Source: Bog-950 sp046329535 (lineage in GTDB: Bacteria; Bacteroidota; Bacteroidia; Chitinophagales; LD1). From it: a stretch of 64,000 nt of DNA. Location: the NCBI GenBank assembly GCA_046329535.1, contig JAXLUN010000001.1, forward strand, positions 744,001 to 808,000, read 5' to 3'. Numbering within the stretch: the stretch's first letter is position 1; the number at the start of each line of letters is the position of its first letter. Both the position numbers and the translations under genes were made by a program. Below, in pieces: positions 45,233-53,426 of this stretch. Under the pieces are notes generated by a model. That model saw nothing but the letters and a program-made list of their open reading frames with translations. It did no database searches and had not been told where the DNA came from.

Positions 45233-45877
45233 GTGTTAGATGCTTTATTATTTACCAAAACGCCTGCTTTGTTAAAAGCAGTTTACCGGGATTGTTTGTG
45301 GAAAGTCCATACAACTCAAAAACAGTTGTATCTCACTTTTGATGATGGTCCTGTTCCGGAAATAACTCCATTTGTATTGGACGAACTGAAGAAGTGGAAT
45401 GCGAAAGCTTCTTTTTTTTGCATAGGAAAGAATGTAAGTGACAATCCGGAAATTTTCCAAAGAATAATTGACGAAGGGCACAGTATAGGGAATCATACTT
45501 ACAATCATTTAAATGGCTGGAATACTCCGGATGAATTGTATTTCGAGAATGTAGAAAAATGCAAGTTGTTAATTGATGGTCTGGTAGATTTACCTGAAAA
45601 CAAACCACTCTTTCGTCCTCCATATGGCAAGCTTATGCCATCACAGTACAGTAAGTTGAAAAATCAGTACAGGATAGTTATGTGGGATGTGTTAAGTTTT
45701 GATTTTGATCTAAGTCTCGACAGCGAAACAGTGTTGAAAAACGTTTTAAAACACTACGAAGAAGGTTCGGTAATTGTATTTCATGATAGTTTAAAAGCAA
45801 AAGCTAAGGTTGAATATGTTTTACCCCAGGTCTTAGCGCAATTTACATCTAAAGGTTTTAAGTTTGAAAAATTATGA
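45233..45877 (+). CDS. Polysaccharide deacetylase (NodB-homology) family protein
   Basis: A 214-residue NodB-fold deacetylase. YLTFDDGPVPEITP carries the catalytic Asp and the metal Asp, and HSIGNHTYNHLNGW supplies both metal histidines. FRPPYGKL and VIVFHDS complete motifs 3-5. It probably deacetylates an N-acetylated glycan or peptidoglycan. The best in-frame start is GTG at 45233. An ATG at 45240 in another frame begins MLYYLPK, more like normal N-termini of the family, so a 1-nt indel near 45255 is possible. The gene overlaps tatD by 4 nt (ATGA), so they are cotranscribed. Confidence 0.88.
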   Translation: MLDALLFTKTPALLKAVYRDCLWKVHTTQKQLYLTFDDGPVPEITPFVLDELKKWNAKASFFCIGKNVSDNPEIFQRIIDEGHSIGNHTYNHLNGWNTPDELYFENVEKCKLLIDGLVDLPENKPLFRPPYGKLMPSQYSKLKNQYRIVMWDVLSFDFDLSLDSETVLKNVLKHYEEGSVIVFHDSLKAKAKVEYVLPQVLAQFTSKGFKFEKL

Positions 45878-46662
45878 GTTTGATAGATACACATTGCCAT
45901 TTGTATAGCGAAGACTTTGAAGCAGATTTAAAACTGGTTCTGGATCGGGCGCACAGAAACGGAGTTGAAAAAATATTTCTCCCGGCCATTGATTCGGAAT
46001 CTCATGAGAAGCTGATTTCGCTATCAAAAAAACCTATAGCCACCAGTCAATCACCTATAGAGATTTACCCTATGATGGGCTTGCATCCATGTAGTGTAAA
46101 AGAGAATTTTGAGGAAGAATTGAAGTTGGTTTATGAATATCTAGACAGCGGTGAAAAATTTTATGCGGTCGGTGAGATAGGGCTTGACTATCACTGGGAT
46201 TTGACGTTCAAAGATCAACAGGTCACAGTATTTGAACGTCAGATAGAATGGGCCATTGCACGGAATCTTCCTATTGTCATCCACAGTCGTAAGTCTACCT
46301 ACGACTGTATTGCTAGTCTAAGAAAATTTAACGGTGCGGCTAAAGGTGTTTTTCACTGTTTCAGCGGGTCATTAGAAGAGGCGAGGGAAATTACTAAGCT
46401 CGGTTTTTATTTAGGAATTGGCGGAGTTGTGACCTATAAAAATTCATCGCTGAACGAGCTGCTGCCAAGGATTGGGTTAGAGCATATTGTTTTAGAAACT
46501 GATGCGCCCTATTTACCTCCTGTTCCGCATCGCGGCAAAAGGAATGAACCTAGCTATACTAAACTGATTTGCGAAGAGATTGGCCGCATAATGAAAATGG
46601 GATACGGTGACGTTGCCAATATAACTACTCAAAATGCCTTAAAGGTGTTTCAACTTATTTAA
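45874..46662 (+). CDS. TatD family metal-dependent hydrolase/DNase
   Basis: A 262-residue TIM-barrel hydrolase. The N-terminal LIDTHCHLYSEDF holds the HxH metal site. AVGEIGLDYHWD, VIHSRKS, GVFHCFSGSLEEA and ETDAPYLPPVPHRG are the further TatD motifs with metal His and Asp residues. Family members are Mg-dependent 3'-5' exonucleases acting on damaged or single-stranded DNA and some on D-aminoacyl-tRNA. The start overlaps the deacetylase stop by 4 nt. A tRNA-Ser gene follows after 59 nt. Confidence 0.92.
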   Translation: MSLIDTHCHLYSEDFEADLKLVLDRAHRNGVEKIFLPAIDSESHEKLISLSKKPIATSQSPIEIYPMMGLHPCSVKENFEEELKLVYEYLDSGEKFYAVGEIGLDYHWDLTFKDQQVTVFERQIEWAIARNLPIVIHSRKSTYDCIASLRKFNGAAKGVFHCFSGSLEEAREITKLGFYLGIGGVVTYKNSSLNELLPRIGLEHIVLETDAPYLPPVPHRGKRNEPSYTKLICEEIGRIMKMGYGDVANITTQNALKVFQLI

Positions 46663-46721
46663 TCTTCCCCATCAATATTTTACTTCTTCACAACTTTAGT
46701 GCACATTCGCCCGCTGATTTT

Positions 46722-46808
46722 AGAGAGGTGTCCGAGTGGTTGAAGGAGCACGCCTGGAAAGTGTGTAAACGTGAAAGCGTTTCGAGGGTTCGAATCCCTT
46801 CCTCTCTG
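46722..46808 (+). tRNA. tRNA-Ser (anticodon GGA)
   Basis: The acceptor stem AGAGAGG pairs with CCTCTCT, and the discriminator is G. The anticodon arm CACGC-CTGGAAA-GTGTG gives anticodon GGA, reading UCC/UCU. A long variable arm (AACG...CGTT type) and the T-arm GGGTTCGAATCCC are typical of class II serine tRNAs. CCA is not encoded in full (CA follows). Confidence 0.95.
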
Positions 46809-46887
46809 CAATATTCGAAATGAGAGAAATCATTCCTGATTGTTAGTGAATCTTTCCTTGTTCGATTCCAAATCCCCCTATTGTCCC

Positions 46888-49146
46888 ATGAAGAAAAATG
46901 TATACAAGCCATCTAACTTTTTTGCCGCAGATTGGCCTAAAGATGGCCCTATTGATTTAGCTATCCACGATTTACCTCATGCATCTTCCAGCACAGAATG
47001 GTGGTATATGCATAGCCATATAAAAGTAAAAGACGGAAGGGAGTTTTCCATTTTTGCATCTTTTTTTCGCCATGCCATTAGTTTTGATAAGGCTACCAAT
47101 AAACCGGACTATGCACATTCGGTTATTTGGGGGATTTCAGATTTGAAAGAAAAAAAATACCACACAGTTTCATTGGTAGATAAGCGGGCTCCAAAATTGG
47201 GTTTGGAAAGATTGAAAAAAGGAGAACTGGTAAAAGACCCCTTCATTAAGAAGGCTGCTATTGAAATGCTCAGCAAAGGTGTAATGCCCTATCCGGACGA
47301 ATTGCTGACCAAAGATCCGATTATATCGAACAAAAATTTAAGTCTGAATTTTGACGGAAACACCTTTAAAAAGCAGCCAGATGGTTCTTATGTGCTGCAT
47401 CTTTTTCATAAAGAACTAAACATTGGTGCCGATTTACGTTTCTATCCTCAAAAACCACCGGTTCGTCATGGCGATAATGGTGTTGTTCGTGGAGTATCTG
47501 CTGAGGATATGTTCTACTATTTTATACCAAGTTGCAAGGTTACAGGTAGTATAAAACTGAAAAAGGAAAAGTTGTCCATCACTTCGGCAACAGGTTGGTA
47601 CGATCATGAGTTTGGCTGCCATCCTGAAAAGAAAAGCGATGAGCTTAAAAAAGATGTTTCATGGAACTGGATAGCTATGCAGCTAAACAACGGCTGTGAA
47701 CTGACTGCGTACGATTTGATCGATTTGAAAACAGGAGAAGATTGCGGCTCATTCATTATCATGATTGATAAAGCAGGCAAGCGTCATTATTCTAAAAAGT
47801 TCAGTTTGAAACCTATTGGTGAATCATGGACAAGTACCCGAACTTTTAATGAATACCCTACCAAGTGGAAATTAGAGGTGCCTGAATTTGGTTTGTCTGT
47901 TGTGGCCGATGCAGCTTTCCCTAATCAGGAGTTTGCAACGGTCATATCTAAGCCTGCTTTTTGGGAAGGACGAATGAATATCTCCGGGAAAATGAAGGGT
48001 AAAAATATCAGCGGTCCGGGATATATTGAGCGTCATGGATTTGTGAACAGTAATAACCTGAAAGAATTCTTAAAAGCTGTTTCTAAGGCTACTCTTAATT
48101 CGGTGAAACAAATTATCCCTCTTGAGTTTGGGCAAGAAAAATTTGAGGAACTGGTTTCTAAAAAAGGAAACAAACACCTTACTGACGGTCTGGATAAAGA
48201 GGCATATATTGAAAAGTTTATCAAACCAATACGGGAGATAACTGATCGTAGCGGAAAGAGTTGGCGTTCATATGCAACTATTGCCTGCTGTGATGCGGTT
48301 GGGGGAAACTCACAGGTAGCTATTGATTGGCTTGCCTTACCCGAAATGATGCATGTGGGATCTTTGATGGTAGATGATGTTCAGGATAAATCTTTGGTGA
48401 GAAGAGGTGGCCCGGCTGCCCATACAGTGCATGGTGACGCTATTGCCATTAACTCCGGCACTGCAGCTTACTTTCTGGGACAAATTTGTATTTACAATGT
48501 AGATAAGTCTTTTGAAGAGAAAGTGCGCATTTATAATTGGTATTTTGAAGCTATGCGAGCCTCACATAGCGGTCAGGCTATGGATATTTACGGTTTAGAT
48601 TATATGATGCATCAGGCACTCAAAGATGATAATGTTGCTAGACTTTTATCTAAAAGAGTAATTGCCACACATCGCTTAAAATCTGCTGCACCGGCTGCTT
48701 ATCTGGCAAGAATTGGAGTGCTTTTAGGAGAAGGCTCTGAAGAGCAGATAGATGGTATGGGAAATTACTTTGAAGCCCTCGGAATTTCTTTTCAAATAAT
48801 TGATGATACACTCAACTTAAAAGGTTTTAAAGACAATTTGAAAACTAAGGCAGAAGATATTACAGCCGGTAAAATTACTTATCCCATTGCCAAAGCGATG
48901 TCTGTTCTATCTAAGAAAGACCGAAAAAGACTTTGGGAAATAGTGAACATGAAAACCACTGACTTAACTTTGTTAACTGAAGCGGTGGCCTTACTGGATA
49001 AGTATAAAGTTATAGAAACATGTGAGCGTGAGGCCAAGAATAGATTAGAAAAAGCATGGCGACAAATTGACCCGCTTTTACGCGATTCTATGGTTAAACT
49101 TAATCTAAGAGCATTTAGCTGGTTCGTTTTAGAAAGAACATATTAA
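46888..49146 (+). CDS. Fusion: CrtC/AttH lipocalin-like domain plus polyprenyl synthase
   Basis: A 752-residue two-domain protein; the start was set at MKKNVYKPSNFF. Residues about 20-385 match the carotenoid 1,2-hydratase/AttH lipocalin-like fold: STEWWYM (35-41), an FFRHAISF strand, TGWYDHEFG (235-243), WNWIAMQLNNGCELTAYDL and ISGPGYIERHGF. Residues about 390-752 are a trans-isoprenyl diphosphate synthase. Its first Asp-rich motif is DDVQD (Asp 496, 497, 500) followed by RRGGPAAH; its second is DDTLN (639-643) with EDITAGKITYPI. The usual GGKRxRP is SGKSWRSY. It may make a prenyl chain and hydrate or bind it. No other carotenoid gene is near. No signal peptide is seen, so it is probably cytoplasmic or membrane-associated. 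Confidence 0.85.
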   Translation: MKKNVYKPSNFFAADWPKDGPIDLAIHDLPHASSSTEWWYMHSHIKVKDGREFSIFASFFRHAISFDKATNKPDYAHSVIWGISDLKEKKYHTVSLVDKRAPKLGLERLKKGELVKDPFIKKAAIEMLSKGVMPYPDELLTKDPIISNKNLSLNFDGNTFKKQPDGSYVLHLFHKELNIGADLRFYPQKPPVRHGDNGVVRGVSAEDMFYYFIPSCKVTGSIKLKKEKLSITSATGWYDHEFGCHPEKKSDELKKDVSWNWIAMQLNNGCELTAYDLIDLKTGEDCGSFIIMIDKAGKRHYSKKFSLKPIGESWTSTRTFNEYPTKWKLEVPEFGLSVVADAAFPNQEFATVISKPAFWEGRMNISGKMKGKNISGPGYIERHGFVNSNNLKEFLKAVSKATLNSVKQIIPLEFGQEKFEELVSKKGNKHLTDGLDKEAYIEKFIKPIREITDRSGKSWRSYATIACCDAVGGNSQVAIDWLALPEMMHVGSLMVDDVQDKSLVRRGGPAAHTVHGDAIAINSGTAAYFLGQICIYNVDKSFEEKVRIYNWYFEAMRASHSGQAMDIYGLDYMMHQALKDDNVARLLSKRVIATHRLKSAAPAAYLARIGVLLGEGSEEQIDGMGNYFEALGISFQIIDDTLNLKGFKDNLKTKAEDITAGKITYPIAKAMSVLSKKDRKRLWEIVNMKTTDLTLLTEAVALLDKYKVIETCEREAKNRLEKAWRQIDPLLRDSMVKLNLRAFSWFVLERTY

Positions 49147-49193
49147 TCGGGTATTCACATAAATACTATCTTTCGTATTTTTAAGGAGTACCT

Positions 49194-49880
49194 ATGCATC
49201 AGGAAAAACATTTTGAAAGCCCCGATTTTGTAAAAGATGTAGTTATTGGCATGGCTGATGGACTAACTGTTCCATTTGCTTTAGCTGCCGGATTGAGCGG
49301 AGCGGTTGATTCATCTGCCATTATTATTACAGCTGGGCTGGCTGAGATTGCTGCCGGAAGTATAGCCATGGGCTTAGGTGGTTATTTGGCAGGAAGAACG
49401 GAGGTAGATCATTATAACTCTGAACTTGAAAGAGAGTATTTTGAAGTTGAGAAGTTTCCCGAAAAGGAGAAAGCCGAAGTAGCAGAGGTTCTTCAGGAAT
49501 TTGGTGTAAGCGAAAAATCGAGCCATGAGATTACTGAAGAGATGGCTAAAGACAAGGAGAAATGGGTTAAGTTTATGATGCGTTTTGAGTTGGGCTTAGA
49601 AAAGCCAGATGAAAAGCGAGCGTCTAAAAGTGCATTGAACATTGGTTTGGCCTACATTGTAGGTGGCTTAGTTCCTTTGGCTCCTTATTTTTTCGTGAAA
49701 GAAGTTCATCAGGCTTTACTGGTTTCAGTTGCCTTAACCATCATAGCCCTCTTTATTTTTGGTTATCTAAAGGCGAAAGCAATCGGGCAACCCGCCATAC
49801 AAGGGGCTTTCAAAACAGCCGTAATAGGTGCTTTAGCAGCAGGTGCTGCTTTTGGTATTGCTAAGTTGATAGAGGTGTAA
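49194..49880 (+). CDS. VIT1/CCC1 family Fe/Mn transporter
   Basis: A 228-residue membrane protein of the vacuolar-iron-transporter family, moving Fe2+ or Mn2+ out of the cytoplasm in exchange for H+. The N-terminal helices read VKDVVIGMADGLTVPFALAAGLSGA and IIITAGLAEIAAGSIAMGLGGYLA. They are followed by a long charged cytoplasmic helix (about 78-140) with Glu residues that form the metal-binding domain in VIT1 relatives, then three helices. It has an unusually strong Shine-Dalgarno sequence (AAGGAG, 8 nt before the ATG), rare in this phylum. No ferritin-like extra domain. Fe versus Mn cannot be separated. Confidence 0.9.
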   Translation: MHQEKHFESPDFVKDVVIGMADGLTVPFALAAGLSGAVDSSAIIITAGLAEIAAGSIAMGLGGYLAGRTEVDHYNSELEREYFEVEKFPEKEKAEVAEVLQEFGVSEKSSHEITEEMAKDKEKWVKFMMRFELGLEKPDEKRASKSALNIGLAYIVGGLVPLAPYFFVKEVHQALLVSVALTIIALFIFGYLKAKAIGQPAIQGAFKTAVIGALAAGAAFGIAKLIEV

Positions 49881-49973
49881 ACCCAATCACTATCTCATTC
49901 AGTCATTTTTACCATCTCAGTATTGTTGCTTGTACAGGATATGTTTGCAGTTATTAATCTACCTTATTAAATC

Positions 49974-50435
49974 ATGGAAAAAACAACTACTGCATTTTTC
50001 TTCGCTTTTTTGTTATTTGCCTTTATTTCTTCTTGCGATAAGGATGGAAAAAGTGTATCTAATATATCTTCATACAACTCTACACGTAGCCATAACATGG
50101 GACAAAATTGTATGAATTGCCATAAACAAGGCGGAGAAGGTGAAGGTTGGTTTACAGCAGCCGGTACTGTTTATAAACCCAATTTGTCAACTACTAATCC
50201 TAACAACACTATTTATTTGTATACCGGACCCAACGGAACCGGAACGCTGAAAGCCACCATTGAAGGTGATGCTAAAGGGAATTTTCACACTACTGAAAGT
50301 ATTGATTTTGGAAGTGGTTTATATCCTTGTGTTAAGAATAGTGCCAATGATATTCAATACATGAGCAGCAGTATCACTCAGGGTGCATGCAACAGTTGTC
50401 ACGGTGTTTCAGAAGACAAAATCTGGAATAACTAG
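49974..50435 (+). CDS. Lipoprotein with two CxxCH haem-type motifs
   Basis: A 153-residue predicted lipoprotein (signal FFFAFLLFAFISSC, lipobox ISSC). The mature part has CMNCH and CNSCH separated by about 95 residues, typical of covalent c-type haem attachment, and a sheet-rich middle (WFTAAGTVYKPN, TIYLYTGPNGTG, NFHTTE). It may be a small exported cytochrome of an electron-transfer chain or a haem-binding domain tied to a carboxypeptidase-like fold. The precise family is not recognised. The next gene carries a CxxxCH motif in a related position and follows after 92 nt. Confidence 0.7.
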   Translation: MEKTTTAFFFAFLLFAFISSCDKDGKSVSNISSYNSTRSHNMGQNCMNCHKQGGEGEGWFTAAGTVYKPNLSTTNPNNTIYLYTGPNGTGTLKATIEGDAKGNFHTTESIDFGSGLYPCVKNSANDIQYMSSSITQGACNSCHGVSEDKIWNN

Positions 50436-50489
50436 TCGTCCATCTTATTTAACAGGCCGTATCAGCGGACATGATTTGATTCTTGCCAA

Positions 50490-50497
50490 TACCTTTG
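50490..50497 (+). promoter_or_regulatory. Candidate -7 promoter box
   Basis: TACCTTTG matches the Bacteroidota -7 consensus TAnnTTTG exactly, 31 nt before the ATG of the choice-of-anchor V gene. Confidence 0.5.
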
Positions 50498-50527
50498 CGT
50501 AATAATCTAACACCATAAATATATCAC

Positions 50528-51379
50528 ATGAAGAAAGGAATTCTACTCTCAATCTTTGCTATTTCCTTATTGGCTATCTTAACCAGCGGAACAACTGATG
50601 ACAACGGTAAAGCAGGCTATACTAATTCACCCGGAGAAAGCAATTGTACAGTTGGTTGCCACAGTACATTTGCTCTTAACTCCGGAAGTGGTTCCGTAAG
50701 TGTCACATCAAATATCCCTTCTTGGGAATATACGCCTGGTCAAAACTACTCTATCAGTTTAACTGTTGCCCATACAGGTCGGTCTCTTTTTGGTCTCGGA
50801 TTTGAGGCACTTACATCAGCTAACGCCAATGCCGGAACTTTAACAGCAGGTACCGGAACTCAAATTAAGACAAAGACAGTAAGCGGTGTAAGCAGACGAA
50901 ATGTTGTTCACCAATTGGGTGGCGGAAGTGGCACTACTGATTCCCATACGTTTACTTTTTCCTGGTTGGCTCCTACAGCAGGTACCGGTAATGTCACTTT
51001 TTATTATGCTGGTGTTGCTGCAGATGGTTTGAATGGAAATAAGCAGGACTACGTGTATACCGGTTCACAGGTGGTAACTGAATTTGTGGCTCCATCCGGT
51101 GTTCATGAGTTGGTTAACGGAATTAATGAGGTAAGTGTTTATCCTAATCCGGTAATAAATGAGTTTATACTAGATTATTCTTTGGCAGAAAACGCTCGAG
51201 TTGAATCCGGAATTTATTCATTAACCGGCCAGTTAGTTCAGGTCATTACAAACGATAATCAAATGAAAGGTCATCAATCAGAATTGGTTAAGCTAAATGA
51301 CAACTTAGTAACAGGCGTTTATATCCTATACATACGTGCCGGAGAAACCATCCGAACTGAAAAGATAATCGTTCAATAA
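50528..51379 (+). CDS. Choice-of-anchor V domain protein with type A T9SS sorting signal
   Basis: A 283-residue exported protein. Signal peptide (1-20), then a choice-of-anchor V domain (about 25-185), recognised by GYTNSPGESNCTVGCHS, PSWEYTPGQNYSISLTV, LFGLGFEALTS and a FYYAGVAADG strand. The CTVGCH motif has three residues between the cysteines and is characteristic of this family rather than a canonical CxxCH haem site. The end is a type A sorting domain (VSVYPNPVINEFILDY to TEKIIVQ). It is probably secreted across the outer membrane and anchored or released there. A strong terminator follows. Confidence 0.85.
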   Translation: MKKGILLSIFAISLLAILTSGTTDDNGKAGYTNSPGESNCTVGCHSTFALNSGSGSVSVTSNIPSWEYTPGQNYSISLTVAHTGRSLFGLGFEALTSANANAGTLTAGTGTQIKTKTVSGVSRRNVVHQLGGGSGTTDSHTFTFSWLAPTAGTGNVTFYYAGVAADGLNGNKQDYVYTGSQVVTEFVAPSGVHELVNGINEVSVYPNPVINEFILDYSLAENARVESGIYSLTGQLVQVITNDNQMKGHQSELVKLNDNLVTGVYILYIRAGETIRTEKIIVQ

Positions 51380-51381
51380 AA

Positions 51382-51420
51382 GAAATAAAAAAGGGAGCCG
51401 TTAGCTCCCTTTTTTATTTC
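51382..51420. terminator. Strong perfect hairpin terminator
   Basis: Seventeen-base arms (GAAATAAAAAAGGGAGC and its exact complement) around the loop CGTTA, with T-run and A-run flanks. It directly follows the choice-of-anchor V gene. Confidence 0.93.
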
Positions 51421-51471
51421 AGATTCCGGGATATTGTTTAGAACGTGAATTAATAATTCACCAACAAAAAG

Positions 51472-51482
51472 TATTTTCGCCA
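51472..51482 (+). promoter_or_regulatory. Candidate -7-type promoter box of aguBA
   Basis: TATTTTCGCCA 17 nt before the aguB start, identical to the gltX box on the minus strand. Confidence 0.45.
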
Positions 51483-51498
51483 TTCAATTTTTACAAGT

Positions 51499-52374
51499 AT
51501 GAGTAAGGTAAAAGTAGGACTGGTGCAAATGAGTTGTGTGAAAGATGCACAGCCCAATTTAGATAAAGCCATTGCAGGAATTCGCGATGCCGTAGCTAAG
51601 GGCGCGCAGATAGTTTGTTTACAAGAGTTATTTACTTCGCTCTACTTTTGCGATGTAGAGGATTATGAAAATTTTAAACTGGCAGAAACGATACCCGGTC
51701 CAACCACTGATTCATTAGCTCAAGTAGCACGGGAATTGAATGTGGTAATTATTGCCTCTCTCTTCGAGAAAAGAACCAGCGGGCTTTATCATAATACTAC
51801 AGCCGTGTTAGATGCTGATGGCACTTATCTGGGAAAATACAGAAAAATGCATATTCCGGACGACCCTGCATATTTTGAAAAATTCTATTTCACGCCCGGT
51901 GACTTAGGTTACAAAGTTTTTGATACCAAGGTTGCTAAAATCGGAGTGCTTATCTGTTGGGATCAGTGGTATCCGGAGGCCGCACGTATTACGAGTTTAA
52001 TGGGAGCTGAAATCCTTTTTTATCCTACAGCTATAGGTTGGGCAACATCGCAAGATGAATTGACCAACGCTGAACAATACAATGCCTGGCAAACCATGCA
52101 GCGTGCTCATGCAGTAGCAAATGGAGTTCATGTGGTAAGCGTAAACCGGGTTGGGCTTGAACAAAATGGCTTAATGAAGTTCTGGGGTGGAAGTTTTGTT
52201 TCTAATCCTTTTGGTAACTTACTTTATCTGGCATCTCATGATAAAGAAGAGAATACCGTAGTAGAGCTCGATTTGAACAAGACAGATTTCTATCGCACGC
52301 ACTGGCCGTTCCTGCGCGACCGAAGAATAGATTCTTATCAGCCGATTACAAAAAGATTTATTGACGAGGAATAA
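51499..52374 (+). CDS. aguB: N-carbamoylputrescine amidase
   Basis: A 291-residue nitrilase-superfamily enzyme converting N-carbamoylputrescine to putrescine, CO2 and ammonia, the final step of the arginine-decarboxylase route of polyamine synthesis. The Glu-Lys-Cys triad is seen in CLQELFTSLYF (Glu), KYRKMHIPDDP (Lys) and GVLICWDQWYPEAAR (Cys). The last motif, with CWDQWYPEAAR, is specific to AguB among nitrilases. It is separated from aguA by only 2 nt, so the pair is one operon. Confidence 0.94.
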   Translation: MSKVKVGLVQMSCVKDAQPNLDKAIAGIRDAVAKGAQIVCLQELFTSLYFCDVEDYENFKLAETIPGPTTDSLAQVARELNVVIIASLFEKRTSGLYHNTTAVLDADGTYLGKYRKMHIPDDPAYFEKFYFTPGDLGYKVFDTKVAKIGVLICWDQWYPEAARITSLMGAEILFYPTAIGWATSQDELTNAEQYNAWQTMQRAHAVANGVHVVSVNRVGLEQNGLMKFWGGSFVSNPFGNLLYLASHDKEENTVVELDLNKTDFYRTHWPFLRDRRIDSYQPITKRFIDEE

Positions 52375-52376
52375 TT

Positions 52377-53426
52377 ATGCTAAAAGTGAAAACACCCAAA
52401 GAATTAGGCTTTTCCTTTCCTGCGGAGTTTGCTCCGCAACGAGCCATGTGGCTTTCTTGGCCACATAAAGAGGCTAGTTGGCCGGGTAAAATTGATTCTA
52501 TATATCCCGTATATGCGCAGTTCATTAAGCTGGTTGCTCAGGGGCAGCGTGTTTGTATTAACGTGGCAAATGAAAAGATGAAAGCCTTCGCTATTTCAAA
52601 TCTGGAAAGAGTGGAAGCCGATCTTTCCAGGATTGACTTCTTTTTTCATCCTACCAACGATGCCTGGTGCCGCGATCATGGCCCGGCATTTTTAATTAAT
52701 AAAGAAAAGGAACAAAAGGCAATTGTTGACTGGGATTATAATGCCTGGGGGGATAAGTATCCTCCGTATGATTTGGATGATGTGATACCTACTTTAATAG
52801 CAGAGAAATTTGATTTGCCTGTGTTCTATCCCCGAATTGTTATGGAGGGTGGTAGTGTGGAGTTCAACGGCCGGGGAACATTGATTACTACAACAGCTTG
52901 TTTATTGAATAAGAACAGAAATCCTGATTTGTCTCAAAGTCAGATTGAGAAATATTTGACGGACTATTACGGAGTAGAAAATATACTCTGGTTAGGTGAT
53001 GGTATTGTTGGCGATGATACCGATGGACACATTGATGATATTACTCGTTTTGTGAATGAAGATACGGTGGTAACTGTGGTGGAAGAAAACAGGAAAGATG
53101 AGAATTATGAATTGTTACAGGAGAATCTGAAACTCCTAAGAGCTATGCGATTGGAAACCGGCAAACAACTAAACGTAGTTGAATTGCCGATGCCTCATGC
53201 TGTAGTTTACGAAGATCAACGCCTCCCTGCTTCGTATGCTAATTTCTATATTGCCAATAATCATGTTATTGTCCCCACATTTCGCGATAATAGAAACGAT
53301 GTTAGGGCTATTGACATTCTCCAAAGTTGCTTTCCTGAACGGAAAGTGGTTGGCCTTGATTCAACAGATTTAATCTGGGGTTTAGGAAGCTTTCATTGCC
53401 TAAGCCAGCAAGAACCGGATATCTAA
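52377..53426 (+). CDS. aguA: Agmatine deiminase
   Basis: A 349-residue enzyme of the guanidino-group-modifying superfamily that hydrolyses agmatine to N-carbamoylputrescine. Signature parts are NDAWCRDHGPAF (substrate Asp/His region), GDGIVGDDTDGHIDD with the catalytic His, and the C-terminal nucleophile in GLGSFHCLSQQEP. It acts before AguB; together they make putrescine from agmatine. No arginine decarboxylase (speA) is in the window. The stop overlaps the tail of the convergent dihaem peroxidase gene by 4 nt. Confidence 0.95.
   Translation: MLKVKTPKELGFSFPAEFAPQRAMWLSWPHKEASWPGKIDSIYPVYAQFIKLVAQGQRVCINVANEKMKAFAISNLERVEADLSRIDFFFHPTNDAWCRDHGPAFLINKEKEQKAIVDWDYNAWGDKYPPYDLDDVIPTLIAEKFDLPVFYPRIVMEGGSVEFNGRGTLITTTACLLNKNRNPDLSQSQIEKYLTDYYGVENILWLGDGIVGDDTDGHIDDITRFVNEDTVVTVVEENRKDENYELLQENLKLLRAMRLETGKQLNVVELPMPHAVVYEDQRLPASYANFYIANNHVIVPTFRDNRNDVRAIDILQSCFPERKVVGLDSTDLIWGLGSFHCLSQQEPDI

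Noticed and set aside
50640..50665. Haem-binding site in the choice-of-anchor V protein
   Set aside because: The spacing is CxxxCH, the family's own motif, not the canonical CxxCH.
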